This document shows, one piece after another, positions 9,449 to 19,276 of a DNA stretch of 64,000 nt. The DNA comes from Sandaracinaceae bacterium (GTDB lineage: Bacteria; Myxococcota_A; Polyangia; Polyangiales; Houyiibacteriaceae): contig JADJJE010000011.1 in the NCBI GenBank assembly GCA_016706685.1, forward strand, positions 186,001 through 250,000. The letters run 5' to 3'. Made by a program: the position numbers and the translations under genes. How positions within the stretch are numbered: position 1 is the stretch's first letter; every line of letters starts with the position of its first letter. Under the pieces are notes generated by a model. That model was not told the origin of the DNA. It searched no databases and saw nothing but the letters and a program-made list of their open reading frames with translations.

Positions 9449-10576
9449 TCATGGCCCGAGGAAGAACTCCTGCGCGATGCGGACGAACTCGCTCGGGTGG
9501 TCCAGATGAACGACGTGCTCGGAGTCGATGCGGAGGTAGCTACCGGCGCTCAAGAGTGACATCGCACGCGCCGCGTCGGCGTCGTCGAGCGCGCCGTTGA
9601 GCGTGCCATCCTCCAGGTACTCGAAGTTCGCGTGCAGGAGCAGTGTGGGCGCCTCCACCCGTTGCAGCGCCTCCGCTTGGTCGAAGCCCTCGCTCCAGCT
9701 CCCGTCGTAGAACGCGTCTCCGAAGTGCGGGTCGTAGACATCGAGGCCACGAATGAGCAGGCGGACGATGTCGGGCAAGAAGTTCAGCTCGATCCGCTCG
9801 CCGGGGTGATCGACTCGATACGTCTCGATGCCGGACACGACGAGCCGATAGCCGAAGGTGCCGAAACGGCTGACCACGAACTCTTGGTTCGACGCGAGCC
9901 AGTAGAGCAGGAAGTCCTCGCGGCTGTTGGTCTCGAGGTACTCGTGGCACGTCTCGAACGTGCGGAAGGCGATGGTCCCCCGCGAGCGTGGAAGCTCCGA
10001 GGTGAACAGCGGCGGATCCTCGAGCAGGACCGCCCGGACCCAGCCCGGCTCGTTCGCCGCGAGCCAGAGCGAGAGCAGGCCGCCAGACGAATTGCCCGTG
10101 AGAAAGACCGGCTCGCCGATCACGTGCTCGATGAACGCGGTGAGGTCGACGCCGATGTCCATCGCGTTGAGGCGACCGACGGGGCTCCGCGTCATCCCGT
10201 GGCCGTGGTACGAGACCGCGAAGACGTGGAACGACTGGGACAACTCGGACAGCACGCGACTGTAGCTGTACCAGTCCATGTGCTGCGCGTGCAGGAGCAA
10301 GAGCGGCGGCCCCGCCGGCGGCCCCTCCGCGTAGTACAGGGTCGAGCTGCCAACTCGAACCCGCCTCTCTACGATCCCTGCTTCGGCGAGCGTGGCGTGC
10401 CAGCGGTCGCGGTGCGTCGCGGGGTCGTCCTCATCGGAGAGGACCAGTTGGGGTTCGCACACCCTTGGACCGGCTTCCGTCCGGACGCACTCACCGGCCC
10501 GCGCGCAGCTGCCGTTCAAGCCCGCCATGAGAGCCACGATGCACCACGTATATCGGCCTGCTGAGTTCACGCCCAT
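9449..10576 (-). CDS. exported alpha/beta hydrolase
   Basis: The fold is an alpha/beta hydrolase: oxyanion strand LLLLHAQHMDW, a YHGHGMT turn, nucleophile elbow GNSSGG, and a late histidine in SEHVVHLDHP. The N-terminus is hydrophobic (YTWCIVALMAGLNGSC) and could be a signal or lipoprotein leader. The start is uncertain: ATG 10576, GTG 10582, or GTG 10570, the last with GGAG six bases upstream. The gene heads a two-gene operon with marR. The substrate is unknown; an ester or lactone related to the surrounding lipid genes is an inference. Confidence 0.78.
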   Translation of the reverse strand: MGVNSAGRYTWCIVALMAGLNGSCARAGECVRTEAGPRVCEPQLVLSDEDDPATHRDRWHATLAEAGIVERRVRVGSSTLYYAEGPPAGPPLLLLHAQHMDWYSYSRVLSELSQSFHVFAVSYHGHGMTRSPVGRLNAMDIGVDLTAFIEHVIGEPVFLTGNSSGGLLSLWLAANEPGWVRAVLLEDPPLFTSELPRSRGTIAFRTFETCHEYLETNSREDFLLYWLASNQEFVVSRFGTFGYRLVVSGIETYRVDHPGERIELNFLPDIVRLLIRGLDVYDPHFGDAFYDGSWSEGFDQAEALQRVEAPTLLLHANFEYLEDGTLNGALDDADAARAMSLLSAGSYLRIDSEHVVHLDHPSEFVRIAQEFFLGP

Positions 10577-10578
10577 CT

Positions 10579-10607
10579 CCACTTAGTTGACTGAGTCACA
10601 TTAGTGG
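10579..10607. promoter_or_regulatory. imperfect palindrome, candidate MarR operator
   Basis: A 29-base near-palindrome centred on 10593, with outer arms CCACT and AGTGG and an inner core TTGACTGAGTCAC. It covers the start of the marR-hydrolase operon and lies in the divergent gap facing the lipoxygenase gene. MarR dimers bind palindromes of about this length. Position and symmetry are seen; binding is inferred. Confidence 0.45.
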
Positions 10608-10780
10608 AGCGCACTGGTCGGCGCAACCGCACGACGTCTGGCGAAACCGACGAGGGTCATGCAGCTCACCGCATGGTGACGGGCCATGGTCGGCGTAGAC
10701 GCGCGAAGGTGGACCGTGTCTAATGCGCCCTTCCACAGAGGGGAAACACGAACCCTCCGACGCGAAGGATCTGCCGCAGG

Positions 10781-12483
10781 ATGACCACGGCCACACTCCC
10801 CAAGGACGCCACGTTCCCGCTGCTCCGAAAGTTCGAGTCGCGGGTGGCGCGCTTCCGGTACCGCTATCGCCACGGCGAGGAGAACACCATCCGCCCCGTC
10901 GCGGCGGCGAAGTGCTTCCCCATCCTCCACGAGATCTACAGCCCATCCTGGGCGCTGCGTCATCTGCCGCTGGTGCTCGCTTCGACGGTGAACCGCGCGG
11001 TGAAGCGGCCCCTCGTGAAGTACCTCGATCGAAGCCGCAGCCCGTGGTCGCTCGAGCCCTTCGACGTGATCCCCGGCTTCTACCACCGCCCCCCAGCGGA
11101 GGCGCGCGACTACCGAGACGACGGCTACTTCGCATTCCGGCGCGTGGGAGGCGCCTGCCCGACGGTGATCACCCGCGTCACCAGCGCGGCCGAGCTCGCG
11201 GCGAAGATGCCGTCGCTCACGGACGCCGTGTTCCAGGCTGCCACCGGCGCGACGACCACCCTCGCGGCAGCCATCGCAGCGAATCGCATCTTCGTCGCGG
11301 ACTACGTGCGACTTCAGCAAGCGCTCCGGCCGCAGCATCCGGGCAACGACCGCGACAGCCGGTTCCGCGACAAGTACCTGCCGGCGCCCGTGCTGGTGCT
11401 CTACGAGCGTCCCGCCTCCGGCACCACGCCAGAGGACTTGGTCCCAGTCGCCATCACGGCCGACCAACCCGGCACATCGCCGAACCCTATGTTCGTGCCC
11501 ACGGATGGAGACGCCTGGCAGATCGCGAAGACCTACGTGGAGGTCGCCGACAACAACTGGCACTTCGCCATCGGACACCTCTATCGCTGTCACTTCCTGA
11601 TGGAAGCGTTCGCGCTGGCCACGCGGCGCAACCTCCCATGCCGCCACCCGCTGCGCATGCTGCTCGACCCGCACCTGCGCTTCACCATCTTCACGAACGT
11701 GGTCGCGTACTCGTACTTCTCCAACACGGGTCAACTCTACGACCGCATGCTCGGGCACGCTCGAGGAGAGCCGCGCTGTTCTCGAGTTCGACGGTCGCCG
11801 GGGACAACGCGCTCGACCTGCTCCCCAGCCGTGACCTCGCCGCGAGGAACATGGACGTGGGCCTCGCGCGCTACCCATGGCGCGAGGACGCGCTCCGCTG
11901 GGAGGCCATCGCGCGCGACTACGTCACCCGAGTGGTCACCACCTACTACGCCGACAACGCGGCCGTGACGGCCGACCGCGAGGTGGTCGACTTTGCCACC
12001 GAGCTCCGCTCCCCCTCGTTCGCCAACGTGCCCGGGGTGTTCGCCACCATCAGCCGCGCGAGCCTGATCGAGGCGCTGACGCTGGCCGTGTACACCGCCG
12101 GCGCCGGCCACTCGGCCATGCACTTTCCCATGATCGACCTCTACACCTACGCGCCCACGCAGTGCGAGTCGGCGTGGGCGCCTCCCATCCGGACGGCGGC
12201 AGAGGGGACGCCGACGCGCTTCCGAGAGACGCTCCCGCCCGTCACGGAGGCGCTCGAGAACTTCTACCAGGTCGAGATCGGCCACTTCCGCTACGACGTC
12301 TTCGGCGACTTCAGCAGCTACGCCATCGGCTCGGTGGACGCCGTTCGTCCCGCGTTGGACGCGCTCGCGGCCGACCTCGCGGCGCTCGCCACCAGCATCG
12401 ACGCGCGCGAGAGCGCCGCACCGCCCCGACGCGGCTACCCCTATCTGCACCCCTCCCTCGTGACCAACAGCGTGAACATCTGA
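10781..12483 (+). CDS. lipoxygenase, reading frame broken in the middle
   Basis: The N-terminal frame (10781 to about 11755) carries the lipoxygenase iron region: NNWHFAIGHLYRCHF, with H266 and H271 as the first two iron ligands, then LATRRNLPCRHPLRMLLDPHLRFT. The C-terminal frame (from about 11790 to 12483) supplies GAGHSAMHF, matching the H-x3-H ligand pair of animal-type enzymes, and ends in NSVNI, so the obligatory C-terminal isoleucine ligand is present. A short stretch in a third frame (GTLEESRAVLE, from 11754) joins them. Two small indels at about 11753 and 11785 therefore split one gene of about 565 residues. The enzyme dioxygenates polyunsaturated fatty acids to hydroperoxides. The stop overlaps the next start as TGATG. 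Confidence 0.85.
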
Positions 12484-13806
12484 TGCTCCCCACCTACTGG
12501 ATGAACTGGGCCAAGACGCAGGGCTGCTTCACGACGGTGAAGAAGCCGTGCACCACCGACGAGCTCGTGCGCGTGGTCCGCCACACGCTCGAGCGCGGCC
12601 CCTTGCGCGTCGCAGGTGCCTCGGCCTCCTGGAGCCCGCTGGTGCCGACCAAGGGCACCATCATCGACGTGAGTCGCCTCGACCGCGTCATCCGCTTCGA
12701 GGAAGCGCCGCTGAACCGCGTCACGGTCGAGCCCGGGATCACCATCGAGACACTCACCGCCTACCTCGCGAAGCGCGGCTACTCGCTCGAGTGTCCCACG
12801 CTGTTCCCGAAGCCCACCGTCGGCGGCGCGATCGCAGCGGGCTGCCACGGCACCGGCACGTTCTGGCCCCCGTTCTCGGACTCGGTGCTCGCACTCGAGG
12901 TCATCGACGGTCGCGGCCAGATCCACACCCATCGACGAGACGGATCCGGTGGCGCTCGCAGCGGCGCGCGTGTCGCTCGGGCTGCTGGGCGTCATCACGT
13001 CGGTCACCCTGCGCGTCCGGCCCGACTTCGCGCTCGATGTGTACGTCCGCAAGCTGGACGTGGACGACACGATGGCGAACCTCGGCGACCTGCTGGCCAG
13101 CCACGAGTACGTGTTCTTCATGGGGTTCCCGTTCGAGAAGACGCTGTGGGCCCGGCTCGCCAACCGCTCGAGCGCTCCCTATGACCCGTACACGCTCCGC
13201 GAGCGCGTGACGGTGGAGCTCGACGCTGCCTTCGAGGTCGTCGCCGGCAAGTTCGCCATGCCGTACCTCGCACGTCAGCTCCCGCAGTACACGCCGTTGA
13301 TGCTCTCGGTAGCGGACTCCGTGTCGGCACAGGCCGATCACGACGTGGAGAAGGCCTCCAACGAGATGCACTTCCAGAAGGGCTACCCCCGCGCCGTCAC
13401 CATGTCGTTCTCCATCCCGCTGACGCACGCGGCCACCGCGTGGACCGAGACCGACCGCATCGTGCGCTGGTTCCGCGCTCGCGGGATGTATCCGGTGAAC
13501 ATGGCCTACGTGGCGCGCTTCGTCGGGGCGAGCACGTCCTTCCTGTCGCCCGCCTACGGACGGGACAGCTGCTTCTTCGAGGTGACCACGGCAGTGGAGA
13601 CACCCGACCAGGACGAATTCTTCCTCGAGGCGTGGACCGCGCTCTCGTCGATCCCGGGCGCCCGGCCGCACTGGGCCAAGCGCTGGGAAGACCGCTTCAG
13701 CCCTTCGCTGCTCTACCCGAAGTTCGTGGACTTCCGGGCGCAACAAGCGATCTTCGATCCGGATCGACTCTTCGTGAACGAGTGGCTCGCCGATCTCGGG
13801 TTCTGA
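12483..13806 (+). CDS. ALO/GULO-type FAD-linked oxidase, one frameshift
   Basis: ATG 12483 overlaps the lipoxygenase stop by one base. The first frame holds the FAD-binding PCMH domain (PLRVAGASASWSPLVP, then VGGAIAAGCHGTGTF). At about 12926 the frame changes: removing one C from CACACCCATC gives HTIDETDPVALAAARVSLGLLGVITSVTLRV and continues to 13806. The C-terminal domain is of the arabinono/gulono-lactone oxidase type and ends with FDPDRLFVNEWLADLGF. In this family the histidine of the GSGHSWSP loop carries FAD covalently; here the aligned residue is alanine (GASASWSP), so flavin should be non-covalent. Coupling to a lipoxygenase suggests an oxidised lipid as substrate, which is an inference. 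Confidence 0.75.
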
Positions 13807-13821
13807 CGGCGACAGAGAGCG

Positions 13822-16800
13822 TCATGGCGCGTGGAATGCGTCGGCGTCGGCGCGGGCAGGGACCACCGGGAAGCCGGGCAGGACGCTGCGCGTGAACAGG
13901 CTCGGGTCCGCGACGTCGAGCGCAGCCAGCACGGCGCGGGCTTCGTCGACCGCGGCGTGATCGCCGAGCACGGCCGCACGCGTGAGCCGGGCGGCGGCGA
14001 CGCGCAGCTCGAGGCCGGCCGACGCGTAGCCGGCAGCGGCATCCTCCAACATGGCGCTCGCCGCGGCTGCATTGCCCTCTTGGTGTTCGCACGCCGCCAA
14101 CACGGCGAGGCGGTTGGCGGCGCCGAAGGCCGTGCGTGGGCGGGCACCGAGGTTCTTGGCGACCACTTTGCGCGCGAGCTTGCGAACGGCGGCTGCCTCG
14201 CGGCCGGTGGCTTCGGCCGCGCGCCCGACGCCGGCGGCTGCGCGCAACCAGCCGTAGAACTCGCGGCCGACGGGGAGCATCAAGAGCCCGGCGCGCTTGA
14301 GCCTCGGCCACTGCTGCTCCATGCGCGCGTGCGCCCCGTTCATGTCGCCCAGATAGAGGTCGGTGCGCGTGCTGAGCGTGAGCCCGGCAAACTCGACGTA
14401 CATGTCCGTGTCCGACGAGAGGGCCTGTGCGCGCTCCCGGTGCTCACGCGCGAGGTCGGGACGTCCGAGACCGAGGTGGGCGAAGCCAGCGTCCACGTAG
14501 GCCGCCGCCTCGGCGAAGGGATTGCCCACGTCGCGGGCCTCGGCCATGGACTGCTCGGTGCAACGCAGGAGCGCCTCGAAGCGCTCGAGGTAGCGCAGGT
14601 TCGTGGCGACCAGCACCTGCGAGGCCTGCCGCGGGGCAGAGACGTTGCGGCCGCGGCTCAGGTGGCGCACGGCGGCCTCCTGCTCCACGAGACCCGTGCT
14701 CCAGTCGTCGTTCAGGAAGGCGGCCACCCCGCGTGCATAGGCGGTGATGCCGAGGGCCTCGGGGGTGCCCTCCGCCGCAGCGAGGGCGCTCGCGCGGGCC
14801 AGCGCACCGTCGGCCTGCTTCCAGCCCAGGTTCGAGAGGAACATGCCTATCATGGCCAGGCCGTCGACCGCGTGGCGCGCGTCCCCCACCTTCAACGCGA
14901 GCTCGTAGGCGTCCAGGTAGAAGTAGAGGGAGCGCATGAGGTCTGGCATGGTCAGGCTGTGGCCGAGGGCCGAGCACACCTCGATGCGCCGCGCGATGTT
15001 CGCGGGGATGGCCTCGGCGGGGCGCTCCCGGAAGCTATCGGAGCGGAGCCAGATCCTCCCGAGACGCGCGAAGACGCTGGCGTTGATCATGGTGGTGGAG
15101 CGGGGGACCGAGAGGCCCACGCGCCGCGTGGCACGGTGGAGCAGGGGCTCGCCCTCGGCCATGGCAGCGCACGTGAAGTAGCCCTGCGCCGCCCGCAGCT
15201 CGAGGTCGAGGGCCTCCTCGGCGTCTAGAGCGCCCTCGGCGAGCTGTGCGTAGATGGAAGCGCCCTCCTTGCACCGGCCGAGGTTGATGAGCGCCGCAGC
15301 GCGCTTCTTGGTGGTGGCCCGCGTCACGACGAGGTTCGCGTCTGGGTCCCACGCCAGGGCGCGGCCGTACAGCTCGGCAGCCTCGTGGAAGGCGAGGACG
15401 GCGGCCGCTTCGTCGCCAGCGCGCCGCGCGTGATGGGCGGCCCGCGCGTGGTCACCCGCTTCGGAGAAGTGAGTCACGAGGGTGCGGGCGGGGGCGCTTG
15501 CCGCTTCGAGCGAGGCGGCCAGTGCGCCGTGGTGGGCGGCGAGGCGGGGCGCCTCGATGGCGTCGACCACGGCTGCGCGGATGCGGTCGTGGTAGGGCAC
15601 GAGCAGCTCCTGGTCGCCCGCCTGCCGCGTGCGCAGGAGCTTGCTCGCGCGAAGGCGCGCGACGCTCAGGTGGTCCACGCTCTCGCTGCCGGCAGCGCGC
15701 CCCGCGACGCGCGGGTGGAGCGGCACACCCGCCACGGAGACCAGCTCGAGGAGGGTACGGGCCTCGGGACTCAGGTCCGCGACGCGGCGCCGCAACACCT
15801 CGGCGAGGAGCAGCTGGCGGTCCGCGCTGTCTGGGGTGCTGCCCACGCTAGCGGTAAGCCACGGGCCGGTGGTCTCGTCGGCGTGCCGCGCCAGCTCCTC
15901 GATGAAGAGCGGGTGGCCTGCCCCCTCGTGCGCGATGCGCGCGGCGAGCTGCGAGCCGGCCCCTTCCGCGGGCAACAGCTGCGCGACGAGGGCCGCAGCC
16001 GCCTCGGGAGGAAGGCCCGTGAGGGGCAGGTGCTGGCGAGCGACGTCGGGCTCGGCCGCGAGGCGCGCGAGCAGCGCGCGCAGGAAGGGGCTGGTCGCGC
16101 GCTCGTCCCCCCGGAAGACAACGGCCCAAAAGACGGGCGGCGCGGCGGGCGCCCGCATGAGGTCCACCAGCACGTCGGCGCTCTCCGCGTCGCCCCACTG
16201 CACGTCGTCGATGAAGGCCACCACCGGCCCTTCGCGCGTGATGCGGAAGAGCAGCTCCCGCAGCGCCCCGAAGCCGCGCCGCTTCGCCACGAACGGGTCG
16301 TCGACGAGCGGCTCGAGCAGCGCGCTGCTGCCGGCGTCGAGCGCCTGCCCGAACACCGGGAAGAGCCGCGCGAGCTCGCGGGCATGCGCCGGGAGGAGGG
16401 CCGCCGCGCGGGGACCGCTCTGCGCGCCCAGGTAGCTGCTGAGCTCGTCGACCACGGCGTCGACCGTCTTGTAGGGCACGAAGTCCTGCTCGTAGCAGCG
16501 GCCGCGCAGGATGAAGGCACCGTCGCGAAACGCGACCTCATCGAGGAGGCGCTCGATGAGGGCGGTCTTTCCCATTCCGCTCTCGCCCTCGATCAGGGCG
16601 ACGACTGGCTCGCCTCCGTCGCGGCAGAGGGCGAAGGCCTCCCGGAGCGCGGCGAGCTCGGGCTCGCGCCCGACGAAGGCGCGGCCGGCGTCCGCCACGG
16701 CGAACGCGCGTGGCGCATCGAGGCGAGTGAGGCGCGCCATCACCGCCGCTGCGTCGGGCCGTTCGTCCGGGTCGACGGCGAGGAGATCCTGGCAGAGATC

Positions 16801-17685
16801 GGCGAGGTCCTCCGGGACCGCAGGGTTGAGCTCGCGTGGACCCGGGGCACCGCCTTGGATCTTGGACCACAAGAGCGTCAGCACGTTCTCGTGCACGTAC
16901 GGGAGGGCGCCCGTCAGCACCTCGTAGAGCATGACGCCGAGCGCGTAGACGTCGCTCCGCGGTCCTGCGGGGCGCCCCGTGGCCTGCTCCGGTGCCATGT
17001 AGAGCGGGGTCCCGACGACGGTGCCGCCCGCTGCATCGGCGCCGCGCGGTCCGAGCTCGGTGACGAGGCCGAAGTCGAGGACCACTGCGCGCCCGGTCGG
17101 CGTCACCAGCACGTTGTGAGGCTTCAGGTCGCGGTGCAGCATGCCCTCGGCGTGCAGGGCGGCGAGGGCGCGGGCCACTTGCGCGAAGACCCCGCGCACC
17201 GCTTCCCAGTCGCGCTCGACCGGCGTTCCTCCCTCCGCGGCGGGGTGCGCAGTGGCTGCCCGCAGGTCCTCGGTGAGGTGCGTCCCGCTCGTGACGACGG
17301 GGAACGCCAACTCGGCGCCGGTGGCATCGAGCGTCTGGTCGAGGGTGCTCGAGGCTCGCGTGGTGGCGGCCAACCCCGCACCGCCGAAGAAGTCCACGAG
17401 CGGAACGCCCTCCACCAGCTCCATGGCGAGGTACCAGTCTCCGTCCGACACGAAGAGCTCATGGAGCGCGACCAGGTTCGGGTGGCTCATCCGCGAGAGC
17501 GCGCGGAACTCCTTCTTGAAGCGATAGAGCGACTTGGCATCGGACTGCCGCAGGCGCTTGAGAGCGACGTGCCCGACACGCACGGGGTCGTACGCTGCGT
17601 AGACGGTGCCGTAGCTCCCCGCACCGAGGAGGTGTGCGACCTCGTATCGTTCGCCCACGCGCTCGGCACTGTCGCGAATCAACAT
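13822..17685 (-). CDS. Ser/Thr protein kinase fused to AAA-type ATPase and TPR-like tail
   Basis: A 1287-residue regulator. Residues 14-320 are a eukaryotic-like kinase with GAGSYGTV, Lys43, HRDLKPHN (184-191), DFG (204-206) and APE (231-233), and an extra segment at about 100-160 inside the domain. Residues 335-700 form a STAND/AAA ATPase with Walker A GESGMGKT (367-374) and Walker B VVAFIDDVQWGDAES. The C-terminal half is a long alpha-helical repeat region typical of PknK/MalT-like sensors. No transmembrane segment is obvious, so it is probably cytoplasmic. It is divergent from the P450 gene, with 57 bases between the starts, and its stop is 15 bases from that of the oxidase. It may control this lipid region. 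Confidence 0.9.
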   Translation of the reverse strand: MLIRDSAERVGERYEVAHLLGAGSYGTVYAAYDPVRVGHVALKRLRQSDAKSLYRFKKEFRALSRMSHPNLVALHELFVSDGDWYLAMELVEGVPLVDFFGGAGLAATTRASSTLDQTLDATGAELAFPVVTSGTHLTEDLRAATAHPAAEGGTPVERDWEAVRGVFAQVARALAALHAEGMLHRDLKPHNVLVTPTGRAVVLDFGLVTELGPRGADAAGGTVVGTPLYMAPEQATGRPAGPRSDVYALGVMLYEVLTGALPYVHENVLTLLWSKIQGGAPGPRELNPAVPEDLADLCQDLLAVDPDERPDAAAVMARLTRLDAPRAFAVADAGRAFVGREPELAALREAFALCRDGGEPVVALIEGESGMGKTALIERLLDEVAFRDGAFILRGRCYEQDFVPYKTVDAVVDELSSYLGAQSGPRAAALLPAHARELARLFPVFGQALDAGSSALLEPLVDDPFVAKRRGFGALRELLFRITREGPVVAFIDDVQWGDAESADVLVDLMRAPAAPPVFWAVVFRGDERATSPFLRALLARLAAEPDVARQHLPLTGLPPEAAAALVAQLLPAEGAGSQLAARIAHEGAGHPLFIEELARHADETTGPWLTASVGSTPDSADRQLLLAEVLRRRVADLSPEARTLLELVSVAGVPLHPRVAGRAAGSESVDHLSVARLRASKLLRTRQAGDQELLVPYHDRIRAAVVDAIEAPRLAAHHGALAASLEAASAPARTLVTHFSEAGDHARAAHHARRAGDEAAAVLAFHEAAELYGRALAWDPDANLVVTRATTKKRAAALINLGRCKEGASIYAQLAEGALDAEEALDLELRAAQGYFTCAAMAEGEPLLHRATRRVGLSVPRSTTMINASVFARLGRIWLRSDSFRERPAEAIPANIARRIEVCSALGHSLTMPDLMRSLYFYLDAYELALKVGDARHAVDGLAMIGMFLSNLGWKQADGALARASALAAAEGTPEALGITAYARGVAAFLNDDWSTGLVEQEAAVRHLSRGRNVSAPRQASQVLVATNLRYLERFEALLRCTEQSMAEARDVGNPFAEAAAYVDAGFAHLGLGRPDLAREHRERAQALSSDTDMYVEFAGLTLSTRTDLYLGDMNGAHARMEQQWPRLKRAGLLMLPVGREFYGWLRAAAGVGRAAEATGREAAAVRKLARKVVAKNLGARPRTAFGAANRLAVLAACEHQEGNAAAASAMLEDAAAGYASAGLELRVAAARLTRAAVLGDHAAVDEARAVLAALDVADPSLFTRSVLPGFPVVPARADADAFHAP

Positions 17686-17742
17686 CCCGGTCGGAGACTA
17701 GCCCATTGCCGCATCGGAAGTGAACGTCCTATCCTGCCCGCC

Positions 17743-19191
17743 ATGTCGCTCCCTGTTCCATCGGCGCGCCTGTCGCGTCGACGCATCCGGCGCGCGGGTC
17801 TCCCCACGCCGTGGCCAGAGCACCCGCTGCGCCAGCTCGTCGCCTGGGCGAGCGACATGGACGGCTTCCTCGCGAAGGTGCGCGCCGGGGAAGCCGGGGC
17901 CTACACCCTCGACCTCTGGGGTCACGGCTTGGTCGCCGTCTTCACCTCGGAGGAGGCCCGCCGCGCCGTCATCCAAGGGAGCGCCGAGGACTTCGGCCAT
18001 GCCAACGACCTCGCGGCCCTCTTCGTCGGGCCTTCTGCGCTGCTACTGCTGGACGGCGAGAAGCACGCGGCCGCGCGGCGCCGCACCATGGCGGTCATCG
18101 CCGGTGACGGTATCGCGGCGTATGGCGCCACCATGGCGGGCATCGCGGACGCGTGGATCGATGGTCTCGAGGTGGGGGGCACGACGCTCGCGCTCGAGGG
18201 GGCCCAGGTGATGACTCTCGACGTCATCCTGCAGACGGTCTTCGGCATGCAGCCCAGCCCCGAGTACGACGCCCTGCACCGGCTCGGGCGGGAGTTCATG
18301 GAAGGGGGGCGCGGGACGGGGGGCAACCTCGCCACCATGCTCTTGCCGGCCGCCGTGGTGCGCCGGCTCATGCTGGGCCGCCGTGGACCCGATATGGAGC
18401 TTCTGACGGAGCCCCTGCCGCTCCGCTTCCTCGGTCGGATGCGCGGCGTGCGCGAGGCGCGTGAACTCGTAGAGCGCCTTATGGAGCAGATCCGCGTGCG
18501 GCGCAGAAAGCTCGACGACGGAGACACCGACGCCCTCGCGCGCATCCTCCGCCATTCCGACGAGGGCGGGGTGCCGCTCGGCGACGCCGATCTGGTGGAC
18601 GAGCTGCTCACCCTGCTGCTCGGCGGCCACGAGACCACCGCCGTCGTCCTCGGCTGGCTGCTGTATCGCCTCGCTGGCCAGCCCGAAACCTGGGCGCGGG
18701 CGCGGGCCGAGCTGGACGAGGCCTTCGGCGACGGGCCCCTCGACGCCCGCCGCGCTTCCCGGCTTCCCTATCTCGGCGCGGTGGTCCAAGAGAGCCTGCG
18801 CCTCGACGGCCTCACCCTGGGCGTCATGCGCCGCACGCGCCGCGAGGTCGTGATCGATGGCTACACCATCCCCGCAGGCACCCTCGTCAACGCGCAGGTC
18901 CGTCACGTGCACCTCGACCCCGCGCGCTTCGACGACCCCCTCGCCTTCCGCCCCGAGCGCCTGCTCGGCGGCGAGCGCCTCTCGCCCATCGACTTCGCGC
19001 CGTTCGGCGGGGGCTACCGCCGGTGCGTGGGCGCGGCCTTCGCCACCTTCGAGCTCAGCACGCTGACCGCCGCCATCGTGCGCCGCGTCGAGCTCCGCGC
19101 CCCGGCGGACCTTCGCGTGGACCGCGTGCAGTACGGCCCCTTCCCCGGGCCGAGCAACGCGATCCCGCTCGAGGTACTGAGCCGCCGCTGA
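17743..19191 (+). CDS. cytochrome P450
   Basis: ATG 17743 gives 482 residues, the usual length. The I-helix motif GGHETT, K-helix ESLRL, a PERF-like FRPERLL, and the heme loop FAPFGGGYRRCVGAAF with Cys428 are all present and intact. No ferredoxin or reductase domain is fused, so it should use separate redox partners; the [2Fe-2S] reductase at 6605-7750 is a possible but unproven one. The gene stands alone, divergent from the kinase. P450s next to lipoxygenases can metabolise fatty acid hydroperoxides, which makes oxidised lipid a reasonable but untested substrate. Confidence 0.92.
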   Translation: MSLPVPSARLSRRRIRRAGLPTPWPEHPLRQLVAWASDMDGFLAKVRAGEAGAYTLDLWGHGLVAVFTSEEARRAVIQGSAEDFGHANDLAALFVGPSALLLLDGEKHAAARRRTMAVIAGDGIAAYGATMAGIADAWIDGLEVGGTTLALEGAQVMTLDVILQTVFGMQPSPEYDALHRLGREFMEGGRGTGGNLATMLLPAAVVRRLMLGRRGPDMELLTEPLPLRFLGRMRGVREARELVERLMEQIRVRRRKLDDGDTDALARILRHSDEGGVPLGDADLVDELLTLLLGGHETTAVVLGWLLYRLAGQPETWARARAELDEAFGDGPLDARRASRLPYLGAVVQESLRLDGLTLGVMRRTRREVVIDGYTIPAGTLVNAQVRHVHLDPARFDDPLAFRPERLLGGERLSPIDFAPFGGGYRRCVGAAFATFELSTLTAAIVRRVELRAPADLRVDRVQYGPFPGPSNAIPLEVLSRR

Positions 19192-19276
19192 GGCGCTGGC
19201 TGGCCGCCCCAGCCAAACACAGCAGGGCCACGCGTCGCCCTCCTGGCTGCGGTGATGCCGTTGAGGTAGCCGAGCC

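Noticed and set aside
15385..17742. Extension of the P450 frame 2.3 kb upstream
   Set aside because: It runs antisense through the kinase gene; ATG 17743 gives a normal P450 length.
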